Below, piece by piece: positions 26,872 to 35,317 of a stretch of DNA of 47,608 nucleotides; within the stretch, counting starts at the first letter, position 1; every line of letters starts with the position of its first letter. The stretch comes from Microbacterium sp. B35-30 (GTDB taxonomy: Bacteria; Actinomycetota; Actinomycetes; Actinomycetales; Microbacteriaceae), in the NCBI RefSeq assembly GCF_010634855.1, contig NZ_MWLQ01000025.1, positions 1-47,608 of the forward strand, read 5' to 3'. The translations under genes and the position numbers were made by a program. The notes under the pieces were generated by a model. It was not told the DNA's origin. It saw nothing but the letters and a program-made list of their open reading frames with translations, and ran no database searches.

Positions 26872-29099
26872 ACGAGACCACCGCCGCAGAGCCGAGCCTC
26901 ACCCTCGAGCAGGGTGCGAGCCTGCTCTCCGGCGCCGATATGGACACCACCCGCGCCCTTCCGGCCCACGGCGTCCCGCCCGTCAAACTGACGGACGGGT
27001 CCAACGGGCTGGCGATGAACCTGCCGTTCTTCGCGGGCAAGGTGGCCGCGACGTGCTATCCGACACTCTCGGCGATGGCCGCGACATGGGACCCCGACCT
27101 GGTCGCCCGCGTCGCGGAGGCGATCGCCCTCGACGCACGCGGGGCCGGCGCACAGGTGCTGCTCGGCCCGGGCATGAACATCAAGCGCTCCCCGCTCGGT
27201 GGCCGCAACTTCGAGTACTTCTCCGAGGACCCTCACCTGACCGGCCGGCTCGCGACCGCGTTCGTGCGCGGGGTGCAGCGGACGGGTATCGGCGCGTGCG
27301 TCAAGCACTTCGCTGCCAACAACCAGGAGACCGACCGCATGCGCGTGAGCGCCGACGTGGGGGCTCGGGCGCTGCGCGAGATCTACCTCCGCGCCTTCGA
27401 GCAGGTCGTGACAGAGGCCGAGCCCTGGCTCGTCATGGCGTCGTACAACCGCATCAACGGCACCTACGCCACGCAGAACAGATGGCTCCTCACCGACGTG
27501 CTGCGCGACGAGTGGGGTTTCGGCGGAGTGGTGGTTTCGGATTGGGGCGCGGTCGACGACCGTGTCGCCGCGCTGGCCGCCGGCCTCGATCTCGAGATGC
27601 CCTCGACGTCGGGCGCCTCCGACGCGCTCGTGCTCGCCGCGGTCGAGGACGGCACCCTCGACGCGACGGCGGTGCGAGCATCCGCCCAGCGCATCGTCGA
27701 GCTCTCCCGCAAGGCGGCGGCCGCTACACGTGGCGACGACCGCACTGGCGAGTCATCCACCGCCCCTCTCGACACGGCAGCGCTCGCGGAGGAAGCGGCC
27801 GAACGCGCCGCCGTCCTGCTCCGCAACGAGCGCGGTGTCCTCCCACTGCCGTCGGATGCCACAGTGGCGGTCGTTGGCGCCTTCGCCCAGACTCCTCGTT
27901 TCCAGGGCGGCGGCAGTGCCGGCGTCAACGCTGCACAGCCGCCCGCTCCCCTCGTCGCTGCGCTCACCGCCGCGCGCGGCGGTGTCGTCACGTACTCCCC
28001 CGGCTACGCGGACGATGGAGTGACGACGGATGCCGACGCACTCGCCCGAGCGAAGGCGACCGTCTCCGCGGCCGATGTCGGCATCGTCGTCGTGGGGCTG
28101 CCAGAAGCTGCCGAGAGCGAGGGCTACGACCGCACCACGCTCGCACTCCCGGACGCCCAGCTTCGCCTGCTCGAGGAGCTCGTCGACGCGGGCACGCCTC
28201 TGGTCGTGGTCTGCATCGCCGGCGGCGTCGTGGACCTCGAACCCTGGCGCGAGCAGGTCGACGCGATCATCCTCCCCGGACTGGCCGGTCAGGGAGTCTC
28301 CCAGGCGCTGGCACGCATCCTCACGGGCGCCGTCTCGCCGTCGGGGCGTCTGGCCGAAACGATCCCGCTGGCGCTGTCGGACACGCCCAGCCACCTGTCC
28401 TTCCCGGGAACCACCGAGAGCGGCGCCTACGGCGAGGACATCTTCGTCGGCTACCGGGGCTACGACGAGCTCGAACGGGACGTGGCGTTCCCCTTCGGTC
28501 ACGGACTGACGTACTCCGAGTTCGCGTACTCCGACCCCGCCGTCCGCGCGACGGAGGAGGGGTGGGAGTGTTCCCTTCTCGTCCGCAACGTGGGCGCCTT
28601 CACCGCCCGCGACGTCGTCCAGCTCTACCTCGGCGCACCGCCCGCGCCCGCACGGCGTGCGCCGAGCGAGCTGATCGGATTCGCGACCGCCGAACTCGCC
28701 CCCGGAGAGTCGACCCAGGTCGTCATCCAGGTCGGGCATCGGGCCCTCGCACGCTGGGACGAGCCACGCGGATGGGTGACGGATGCCGGAACCCACGCCC
28801 TGCGCTTCGCCCGGTCATCGCGCGACGTCATCGCGTCCGTCGACGTGGAGGTCGCCGCGTCCGGGGCAGTGGACGAGCTGACGCCGGAGTCGACGCTTTC
28901 GGAGTGGCTCGACCATCCGGTCGTGGGGCCCCGGCTGCTCGCGCGCGTCCGCGAGCTCGACGCCGTGGGAAACACGATCGGACTGCTCAGTGACCCGACC
29001 GCCCGGCTGATGATCGGCGGGCTGCCCATCAAGCGCCTCGCCGTCGATGCCGGCAACGTCCTCTCATCCCACCTCCTCGACGAGGTGCGACGCGCCTAG
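26868..29099 (+). CDS. GH3 beta-glycosidase, intracellular
   Basis: A 743-residue family 3 glycosidase. The (beta/alpha)8 domain has GRNFEYFSEDP, KHFAANNQETDRM and the nucleophile Asp225 in VVSDWGAV; the alpha/beta sandwich domain and a C-terminal fibronectin III-like domain (VQLYLGAPP, ELIGFATAELAPGES) follow. No signal peptide is visible. GTG 26868 overlaps the rhamnosidase stop. After rhamnose removal it would cleave the exposed beta-linked glucose or similar sugar from an aglycone or oligosaccharide. This order of activities suits rutinosides, neohesperidosides or plant saponins, but the exact substrate is inference. Confidence 0.95.
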   Translation: MNETTAAEPSLTLEQGASLLSGADMDTTRALPAHGVPPVKLTDGSNGLAMNLPFFAGKVAATCYPTLSAMAATWDPDLVARVAEAIALDARGAGAQVLLGPGMNIKRSPLGGRNFEYFSEDPHLTGRLATAFVRGVQRTGIGACVKHFAANNQETDRMRVSADVGARALREIYLRAFEQVVTEAEPWLVMASYNRINGTYATQNRWLLTDVLRDEWGFGGVVVSDWGAVDDRVAALAAGLDLEMPSTSGASDALVLAAVEDGTLDATAVRASAQRIVELSRKAAAATRGDDRTGESSTAPLDTAALAEEAAERAAVLLRNERGVLPLPSDATVAVVGAFAQTPRFQGGGSAGVNAAQPPAPLVAALTAARGGVVTYSPGYADDGVTTDADALARAKATVSAADVGIVVVGLPEAAESEGYDRTTLALPDAQLRLLEELVDAGTPLVVVCIAGGVVDLEPWREQVDAIILPGLAGQGVSQALARILTGAVSPSGRLAETIPLALSDTPSHLSFPGTTESGAYGEDIFVGYRGYDELERDVAFPFGHGLTYSEFAYSDPAVRATEEGWECSLLVRNVGAFTARDVVQLYLGAPPAPARRAPSELIGFATAELAPGESTQVVIQVGHRALARWDEPRGWVTDAGTHALRFARSSRDVIASVDVEVAASGAVDELTPESTLSEWLDHPVVGPRLLARVRELDAVGNTIGLLSDPTARLMIGGLPIKRLAVDAGNVLSSHLLDEVRRA

Positions 29100-29425
29100 G
29101 TGTTGTCTGGTCGCGCCGTTCGCGCTTCAAGTGGCACTGCCGGAGCATGCCCAGCGCGCGCAGGATCGGCGCGGCCTCCGCAGATACCGCAAGCAGGTCG
29201 TCAAGCAGGCAGACCTGGTCCTGGCGCTGCAGCGGCCCTCAGCATCCGCCACTTCGGCACGCCCGTGCTCGTCGAGTCCGGCTCTCCGCTGACGCTCGGC
29301 ACACCACCGCTCGCTGACCCCGGGCCTGTGCCCACGCAGCCCGCCCGGCGTGCGCCGGAAGACTCCGGTTCGCGAGCCCGCTGACAGGTGAGGGCGAGAC
29401 GGCCACGCTGAGCGCAACCGACCTC
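29100..29425. other. Gene-free stretch after the glycosidase operon
   Basis: This 326-bp segment between the GH3 stop and the YrhK-like gene stop holds only the GH65-like relic. I see no convincing terminator hairpin, promoter or intact reading frame in it. The open frames crossing it have poor codon bias. Confidence 0.6.
29137..29238 (+). pseudogene. Short relic of a GH65 phosphorylase/hydrolase
   Basis: One frame reads LPEHAQRAQDRRGLRR and then YRKQVVKQADLVLAL (29185-29229). The second part closely resembles the conserved segment of GH65 maltose/kojibiose/trehalose phosphorylases in which Y-KQV-KQAD-VLAL precedes the catalytic core. No more of the family can be followed on either side, and the frame closes soon after. 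It is too short to be functional. Given its place immediately behind a glycosidase operon, it is probably the remains of a deleted sugar phosphorylase gene. Confidence 0.5.
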
Positions 29426-30100
29426 CTACTGCTTCTGGACCGGTGCGGTGCGTCGGCTGAGGAGGGCCGCGGTGAGGAAGCAGAGGGCGCCGAGGAAGGT
29501 TCCGAGGTTTGCCCATAGCAGGCTTGCGAGGTCGCCGGTGGCGGGGAGGACGAACGCGCCGACGGCGGAGATTCCGAAGAACACCGAGCCGAGCATGTTC
29601 AGCCAGCTACCTTGCCAGGTTCGCGACGCCGGGTCCCACAGGTGGTCGCGGTCTCGTGTGGCGATGACAGCGAAGGTGCTGGCGACGAGGAAGCAGATCG
29701 AGCCGAACGCATCCGGGCGCCACCCGCTGGCGACCTGGGTGGCCGGGTTGATCGCGGTGATCAGGGCTTCGGTGGTGCTCACGTTGAAGAAGAGTGTTCC
29801 GGCGAACTGGACGAGGGCTGCCCACCAGTCCCAGCGGTCCGCCGGGTTGGTCCCCCGCCGGGGTGGGCGGCGTCCGCTCAAGACCAATTGGATGAGGGCG
29901 GCGAGGGTGAAGAAGATGGCGCCGACGAAGAACGTCGCGTTCGTGAGGACGGGGCCAACGCCATCCGCATAGAACGGCACGGCTCCGACCGCGAAGCAGA
30001 CGGAGCCGATGGCGAATCCCCACGCCTCACGACGAAGGCGAGCACTGCGACCGGGGGGCACGATCTGAGGGTAGCGTTCCACGGAACGACGCCACTTCAT
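29426..30100 (-). CDS. YrhK-like multi-pass membrane protein
   Basis: A 224-residue membrane protein with about six helices. It looks like a doubled small-membrane-domain protein: segments such as GFAIGSVCFAVGAVPFYADGVG, NATFFVGAIFFTLAALIQL, GSICFLVASTFAVIATR and NMLGSVFFGISAVGAFV resemble the YrhK domain repeated two or more times. Its biochemical role is unknown. It is divergent from glutamate decarboxylase with only 43 bp between the start codons, which suggests joint control and perhaps a role in acid or osmotic stress; that link is inferred from position. Confidence 0.8.
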   Translation of the reverse strand: MKWRRSVERYPQIVPPGRSARLRREAWGFAIGSVCFAVGAVPFYADGVGPVLTNATFFVGAIFFTLAALIQLVLSGRRPPRRGTNPADRWDWWAALVQFAGTLFFNVSTTEALITAINPATQVASGWRPDAFGSICFLVASTFAVIATRDRDHLWDPASRTWQGSWLNMLGSVFFGISAVGAFVLPATGDLASLLWANLGTFLGALCFLTAALLSRRTAPVQKQ

Positions 30101-30107
30101 GGACCCA

Positions 30108-30137
30108 GTGACGTGAATGGTGGCGAGGTCCTATCCT
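30108..30137 (+). promoter_or_regulatory. Probable leaderless promoter of gadB
   Basis: GTGACG (30108-30113) and TATCCT (30132-30137), 18 bp apart, resemble a -35/-10 pair. The first base of the gadB ATG (30144) lies 7 bp after the -10 box, the position of a transcription start, and no ribosome site precedes the gene. A leaderless mRNA is therefore likely. Confidence 0.4.
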
Positions 30138-30143
30138 GACGAC

Positions 30144-31559
30144 ATGACGACCCCCTCGCGCCGCGGCGAACCAGCTCATGCCTTCACCGGAATCAGTGAC
30201 CAGAACCAGCTCAATCCGATGTTCGCGCGCGACGGGGAGGCGACCGACTTCCCGCTCAACACCCTTCCTCCGGCAGAGTGCCTCCCAGAGACGGCGTACC
30301 AGATCGTTCATGACGAGGCGATGCTGGATGGGAATTCCCGTCTCAACCTTGCGACCTTCGTCGGAACGTGGATGGATCCGCATGCGGACCGGCTGTACTC
30401 GGAGACCGCGGACAAGAACATGGTCGACAAGGACGAGTACCCGCAGACCGCGGCGATCGAGACGCGGTGCTGGAAGATGATCGCCAATCTCTGGAACGCC
30501 CCGGACGCCGAGTCGGCGATAGGGACGTCGACGATCGGGTCCTCTGAGGCGTGCATGCTCGGCGGGCTCGCACTGAAGCGGCGCTGGCAGCACGCACGCC
30601 GTGCGGCAGGGCTCTCGACCGAGAAGCCGAACCTCATTCTCTCCAGCGCGGTGCAGGTGTGTTGGGAGAAGTTCTGCAACTACTGGGACGTGGAGGCACG
30701 ATATGTGCCTATCACCGACGAGCACAAATGCCTCGACGGGTTCGAGCTGGAGAAGTACGTCGATGAGAACACCATCGGCGTGGTGGCGATCATGGGCGTG
30801 ACCTACACCGGGATGTATGAGCCGGTCGCAGAGATCGCGAAAGCGCTCGACCGGATCCAAAGCCAGACAGGCCTGAACGTTCCCATCCACGTCGACGGCG
30901 CCTCTGGCGGGATGGTCGCCCCGTTCCTTCAGCCGGAGCTGGAGTGGGACTTCCGCCTGGAACGGGTCGCTTCCATCAGCACCTCCGCGCATAAGTACGG
31001 GCTGGTGTATCCAGGGCTGGGGTGGGTTGTCTGGCGCACCGTCCAGGACCTCCCCGAGGACCTGGTCTTCGATGTCACCTACCTCGGCGGCCACATGCCA
31101 AGCTTCGCGTTGAACTTCTCCCGGCCGGGAGCGCAAGTGCTCTTGCAGTACTACCTGTTCCTACGGCTCGGCTGGGACGGTTATCACAAGGTGCAGAAGG
31201 CCTCCCAGGACGTCGCTGTCTACCTCGCCGGCGAGATCGCGAAGATGCCCGCGTTCGACCTCTGGAACGACGGAACCGACATCCCCGTATTCGCATGGCA
31301 ACTGAGCCCCGGCTACACCGACAAGTGGAACCTCTACCATCTGTCCGAGCGGCTGCGCTTGAAGGGGTGGCTTATCCCGGCATACCCGATGCCTGACAAC
31401 CTCACCGACCTGGTCGTGCAACGAATCGTGGTGCGCAACGGGCTGAGCCGCAACCTCGCCGAGAGCCTGATTCTCGACATCCGCGACGCCGTCGCCTACC
31501 TCGACGCGCTCGAATCACCCATGCCCACCGAAGGGCTCGTCTCCACCTTCACCCACTAG
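30144..31559 (+). CDS. gadB: Glutamate decarboxylase
   Basis: A 471-residue PLP enzyme converting glutamate to GABA and CO2, consuming a proton, a cytoplasmic acid-resistance function. The PLP lysine is Lys284 in STSAHKYGL and the PLP-ring Asp is Asp251 in HVDGASGG; LNLATFVGTWMDP, KNMVDKDEYPQTAAIE and GSSEACMLGG are family motifs. The C terminus ends FTH, matching the His-containing tail that closes the site at neutral pH in E. coli GadB. An in-frame GTG start at 30117 exists, but MTTPSRRG fits the promoter placement. No GadC glutamate/GABA antiporter is in the window. Confidence 0.97.
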   Translation: MTTPSRRGEPAHAFTGISDQNQLNPMFARDGEATDFPLNTLPPAECLPETAYQIVHDEAMLDGNSRLNLATFVGTWMDPHADRLYSETADKNMVDKDEYPQTAAIETRCWKMIANLWNAPDAESAIGTSTIGSSEACMLGGLALKRRWQHARRAAGLSTEKPNLILSSAVQVCWEKFCNYWDVEARYVPITDEHKCLDGFELEKYVDENTIGVVAIMGVTYTGMYEPVAEIAKALDRIQSQTGLNVPIHVDGASGGMVAPFLQPELEWDFRLERVASISTSAHKYGLVYPGLGWVVWRTVQDLPEDLVFDVTYLGGHMPSFALNFSRPGAQVLLQYYLFLRLGWDGYHKVQKASQDVAVYLAGEIAKMPAFDLWNDGTDIPVFAWQLSPGYTDKWNLYHLSERLRLKGWLIPAYPMPDNLTDLVVQRIVVRNGLSRNLAESLILDIRDAVAYLDALESPMPTEGLVSTFTH

Positions 31560-31759
31560 TCCCTGATCACGCCGCCCGCCGCTCCCATTCCGCGATGCGT
31601 GTGCAGCGCCCCGCCACCGGCCCGGACGTGAAGAGCCCTCCGCGAAGGCGGCCGCCCTACACCGGGCCCGAAGCTGGTGGAACCAGTCCGCGAAGAGGCC
31701 GGTGTTAGCCTCAGCACGGGCGGGCGCCGTCTTCCTCGATCGATCTTCCGAGGTGCTCC

Positions 31760-32578
31760 ATGTCACGTTGGACTGTGAATCGCCTGGTGCGGTTGGCCGC
31801 AAGATCGGCTTCGGGGCAGTTCCTACTGCGGGTTGCTCGCGACCTCGGCAACCTGCAACTCGTTGATCGCGGGATGACCCTCGCCGCCCATGTATTCACG
31901 TCGATCCTGCCGCTACTGATCGTCGCCGGCGCGATACGGTCTCGATTGGACCCTGGAAGTGGTCCCATCCTGGCCGAGCACATGGGACTGGATGCGGCGA
32001 CTGCCGACATTCTGGAGAAGTCGCTGCCCGGCGGGGTGCAGGAGTTGCGGGCGACCGGTGTGATCGGCGCGGTGCTGCTCATCATCGCCGCGACCTCGTT
32101 CGCCCGCGCCCTGGAACGCAGCCTTCACACGATCTGGGGCACACCGACCATCAGCATCAAGTTCGCGTGGAGGTGGCTGGCTGCGGTTGTCTGCGTGATC
32201 GTCGGGCTGGGGTTCATACTCGCCACACGCATCTTCGTGCGCGGCGACGGCCCGGTATCCGTCGTCGCGTTCTTCGCCGAAGTCATATTGTGGACGGCCG
32301 TGTGGTGGCTGACCTCCTGGATCGTCATCAACCGGTTGGTGGGCCTCCGGCAACTGCTGCCCGGTGCCCTGCTCGCCGGCATCGGGTTCGCCCTGGCGGG
32401 CCTGGTCGCACGAGTGGTGCTGCCGCCCCTCCTCGCCGACTCGGCGACGCGATTCGGCGTGCTGGGCATGGCGTTCACCTACATCGGCTGGCTCTTGGTT
32501 CTGGCGTTCATCCTGCTCGTCGGGGCAGCGGTCGGTCGCGTGATCTACCTCACCTACATGCGGCGAGCCCCGCGATGA
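31760..32578 (+). CDS. YihY/BrkB-family inner membrane protein
   Basis: A 272-residue membrane protein with six helices. Features are the opening DRGMTLAAHVFTSILPLLIV, the middle GAVLLIIAATSFARALERSLHTIW (the family's conserved R-L/Y-IW region) and TYIGWLLVLAFILLVGAAVGRV near the end. Despite the old ribonuclease BN label, the YihY/BrkB function is not established. GAGG 7 bp before the ATG supports the start. It lies 200 bp after gadB on the same strand; the intervening sequence has no clear gene or terminator. Confidence 0.88.
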   Translation: MSRWTVNRLVRLAARSASGQFLLRVARDLGNLQLVDRGMTLAAHVFTSILPLLIVAGAIRSRLDPGSGPILAEHMGLDAATADILEKSLPGGVQELRATGVIGAVLLIIAATSFARALERSLHTIWGTPTISIKFAWRWLAAVVCVIVGLGFILATRIFVRGDGPVSVVAFFAEVILWTAVWWLTSWIVINRLVGLRQLLPGALLAGIGFALAGLVARVVLPPLLADSATRFGVLGMAFTYIGWLLVLAFILLVGAAVGRVIYLTYMRRAPR

Positions 32579-32815
32579 GTTGGTGCGCCTCTGCGCCTAG
32601 ATCGATGACTATGACAACGAGGGACATCGAATCCAGCACTGGACAAACGCGGACCGAACCCCGAGCCGGTCGATCTGGCTTCGTGTGCTGGGCATCCTGG
32701 GGGCTCAATCTTCCGCGGGATCACGCGGAATTCGATTGCCAGATCCGGGCGCTTGCGGAACTCGTTCCCGTTCCATCCGCGTCGTCCGGGGGCACCATGT
32801 AAGCAGCAACATCGG

Positions 32816-33607
32816 TCACGCGAGTGAGAGCACGAAGGACAACACGAACCCGGCAGCCGTGCTGAGCGCGACCGCGGGCCCACCGTGCTCGAACGCCTCG
32901 GGCATCAGTGTGTCAGCGAGCGAGGCGATCACCGCTCCGGCGGCGAAGGCGAGCGGCAGGGAGACCACCGCAGGGTCGCTGCCGGAGAGGAAGACCGCGC
33001 CCGCCACCACCGCGACCGTCAGTAGCGCGGCGCACGCCGTCCACAGAAGGATCACCTGCGCCGCTGAGCGACCTTGCTCTCGCATCGACGCCGCACCGAC
33101 CAAGGCCTCGGGGAAGTTGGAGACGAAGATGGCAGCCAGCAAGGCGATACCGCCAGTGCCCTCGGTGAGTGCGATGCCCAGCGCCAGGTTCTCGGGCACA
33201 CCATCGAGCGTCACAGCCGCCAGCAGCGCGAGCCCCGCCGTCCCACGCGTGGTCGCGGCGGTAGCTGGTTGATCAGCCGCCGCGGCGTCCGTATCGAGCT
33301 TCGCACTTCCCCGGTACTCATCGGCCGGCTTGGATCGCGAGCCGGGCTGCGCCCACCTGTCCAGGAGTGCGCTCAGGCCGGTGAAGACTAGCGCGCCAAC
33401 GAACAGCCCGATCGCTGCCAACCAGATGCCGCCTCGCTCGTACGAGTCCTCGAACAGTTCGAAGCTCAAAGCAGTGATCAGGGCGCCTGCCGCGAACGCC
33501 AGCAGCATCGCAAGCAGCCGCTTCGGAAGTTCGAACCGGACGCCGACGGCCGCGCCGATTATCAATGCGCTCGACGCAACGGCCCCGAACAGGAGAGTCA
33601 TCCACAC
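32816..33607 (-). CDS. ZIP-family-like membrane transporter lacking metal-site histidines
   Basis: A 263-residue protein with eight hydrophobic segments in ZIP topology: three helices, a hydrophilic loop (85-122), then five. In ZIP transporters helices 4 and 5 carry H-x-x-P-E-G motifs that bind Zn2+. Here they read DGVPENLALG (135-144) and SNFPEALVG (163-171), so the metal-binding histidines are Asp and Ser and the first Gly is Asn. The protein may carry another cation or have lost metal transport. GTG 33607, preceded by GGAGG with 7-bp spacing, is a better start than the ATG six bases on. Confidence 0.85.
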   Translation of the reverse strand: MWMTLLFGAVASSALIIGAAVGVRFELPKRLLAMLLAFAAGALITALSFELFEDSYERGGIWLAAIGLFVGALVFTGLSALLDRWAQPGSRSKPADEYRGSAKLDTDAAAADQPATAATTRGTAGLALLAAVTLDGVPENLALGIALTEGTGGIALLAAIFVSNFPEALVGAASMREQGRSAAQVILLWTACAALLTVAVVAGAVFLSGSDPAVVSLPLAFAAGAVIASLADTLMPEAFEHGGPAVALSTAAGFVLSFVLSLA

Positions 33608-34286
33608 GCGTAGTCCTCCACAGCCTCCCGCAGTTCGGTCCCGCCGACGCCTGCTGCGCGCGTCCCGTTTGCGGGGGCCGAACGGTCATCAGTCGGGTCA
33701 TCCATGACGCGGACGCTAGCGACCGCCCCGCGGTCGAGTGAGCCCATGGCGCTACCCGGGCTGACGTGGTACCGCGGGCGCGCGTCCAGGCCGACAGAGA
33801 CCCGATGTGGACGTTCGGCCCGGGCTGGGGACAACGGCTGATGCCGGCGAGCTGCGCGCGGCGGGAGCAGTGCGGGTCTTCAATAGCGCTCGACAGATCG
33901 AGGACAGCCCACCTCGGCGGGTGGGGCTGCGCGCCCCAACGAATGTGGGCGAAACGTGGGCATGAGCCCAAAAAAATTGGCACTTATCAGGGGGTTTTAC
34001 GGCGGAGACGGACGGATTTGAACCCGGTCTGCACGGGTATCCTCCTGTGCGCTGGACGACGTTCGCGTTGATTCGACTCGGTCTACGATCGTGCTCGACC
34101 ACGTTCGGAGATACTCGGAGTCGTTCAACGGGAGGCAATCGAGACGCACACCATGCGTCGCGCTGAACCCCTGGTCGAGGCGTGAGCAACTCGACGCTCA
34201 CACTCGCTAGCGGCGGCCTACGCTTGCCCTTCCAGGCTCAAAATGGGTATCGCTTCCAGGCGAGGGCGAAGGCGTACCCTCGGAAT
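33608..34286. other. Gene-poor region with first tRNA-end-like repeat
   Basis: This 679-bp segment between the ZIP-like gene and the alpha/beta hydrolase holds repeat copy 1 (34002-34127) and an AT-richer run near 33970-34000 (a run of seven A, and GGGGTTTTAC). Codon bias in the open frames crossing it is poor, and I see no intact gene. A shift in composition here suggests a boundary of acquired DNA. Confidence 0.55.
34002..34127 (-). repeat. tRNA-3'-end-like repeat, copy 1
   Basis: Read on the minus strand, the end of this element (34002-34025) is GGGTTCAAATCC followed by GTCCGTCTCCGC, the T-arm and acceptor end of a serine-type tRNA. The rest of a tRNA (matching 5' acceptor strand, anticodon arm) is missing. 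Exactly 63 bp in, GCGTTGATTCGAC (34065-34077) recurs at the same distance in copy 2 (44708-44720), and partial identity continues to about 34127 without gaps. It is probably an attachment-site remnant or a dispersed element. Confidence 0.6.
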
Positions 34287-35090
34287 ATGCCCGAGGTCGT
34301 GGTCGGCGCGGTGCGCATCGCCTACCGGCGGCGCGGGCGCGGGGCGCCACTGGTTCTCTTTCACGGAGCATTCGAAGACGCTCGGGTCTGGGATGAGGAA
34401 TTCGAGCGACTCAGCCCGCACATCGACGTGATCGCGTGGGATGCACCCGGGTGCGGTGCATCCGAGGATGTACCCAACGGGTGGGTCGACGCGGATTGGG
34501 CCGGCGCAGCATCTGGGTTCATCACGGCCCTGGGACTACGGGGCCCCGCAGTCGCGGGCTTCTCGCTCGGATCGATCATCGCGCTACTCCTCGCCCGGGA
34601 CCATCCCCCCTCGGTGGGTCGGCTGGTTCTCGTCGGCGCGTACGCGGGCTGGGGCGGATCCCTCGCCCCCGACGCGCTTGCAGAGCGCATCGCGGCGGTG
34701 CGGTTCACGATGGAGCACCCGGCCGAAGACTGGGCGGACGAGTTCCTCGACTCCGTATTCGCACCCGATGCCGACCCGGAGCGTCGCGCCCATGCCCGCC
34801 GTCTCCTCGACGACTGGCGACCGGCCACGACGGCGGCCCTGCTGCCCGTGATGGCGCAAGATCTCCGTCCGGGTCTGTCTGCAATCCGAACGCCGACCGT
34901 CGTCGTGCGTGGCACCGGCGACGCGCGCAGTCCTCGCAGCGCGTCACTGGAGTTGTGCGCACTTCTTCCGCAGGCCAGCCTGGTGGAGATCGCCGGGGCC
35001 GGGCACGACTGCACCGGACCAGAGCTCGACGCTCTACTGGTCGCCGCCTCGCGCGAGGCGCGTGCCCACGCCGAGCCGCCCACCCGGTGA
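34287..35090 (+). CDS. Alpha/beta-fold hydrolase
   Basis: A 267-residue alpha/beta hydrolase. LVLFHGAFEDARVW gives the oxyanion region, AGFSLGS the nucleophile elbow with Ser93, VVVRGTGDARSP the acid region and GAGHDCTGPEL the catalytic His. The HG-F start and the following DAPGCGASE are typical of esterase/lactonase-like members; no specific substrate can be proposed. The start at MPEVVVGAVR fits the first beta strand; in-frame sequence back to GTG 34182 is less gene-like. No clear ribosome site is visible. It is the first gene inside the segment bracketed by the tRNA-end-like repeats. Confidence 0.88.
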   Translation: MPEVVVGAVRIAYRRRGRGAPLVLFHGAFEDARVWDEEFERLSPHIDVIAWDAPGCGASEDVPNGWVDADWAGAASGFITALGLRGPAVAGFSLGSIIALLLARDHPPSVGRLVLVGAYAGWGGSLAPDALAERIAAVRFTMEHPAEDWADEFLDSVFAPDADPERRAHARRLLDDWRPATTAALLPVMAQDLRPGLSAIRTPTVVVRGTGDARSPRSASLELCALLPQASLVEIAGAGHDCTGPELDALLVAASREARAHAEPPTR

Positions 35091-35317
35091 TCAGGTCCAA
35101 CCAACCAGAATCGGCGCCGCGCAGAGCGTAGGTGGATACTCACCGACCGAGCAGATCGCGGGTCATGTGAGCTCCCTGCACCCTCTGCCCGGGCACTTTG
35201 CTCACTGTGAACGCGATCGGCCCGCTGAAGGATCCTCATACGAACCGCCTGCGCGGGTACCGCCGGCCGCCGGCGGCGATCGCGCCAGGGATCAACCGCG
35301 AGTGAGACCAACGCGTC

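Noticed and set aside
31560..31759. Possible transposase remnant between gadB and the YihY-like gene
   Set aside because: The minus-strand reading (GLFADWFHQLRARCRAAAF) has a faint resemblance only; no DDE residues or terminal inverted repeats are visible.
32605..32802. Open frame of 65 residues after the YihY-like gene
   Set aside because: Codon use is weak, there is no ribosome site, and no recognisable motif (GFVCWASWGLNLPRDHAEFDCQ); kept only as a note.
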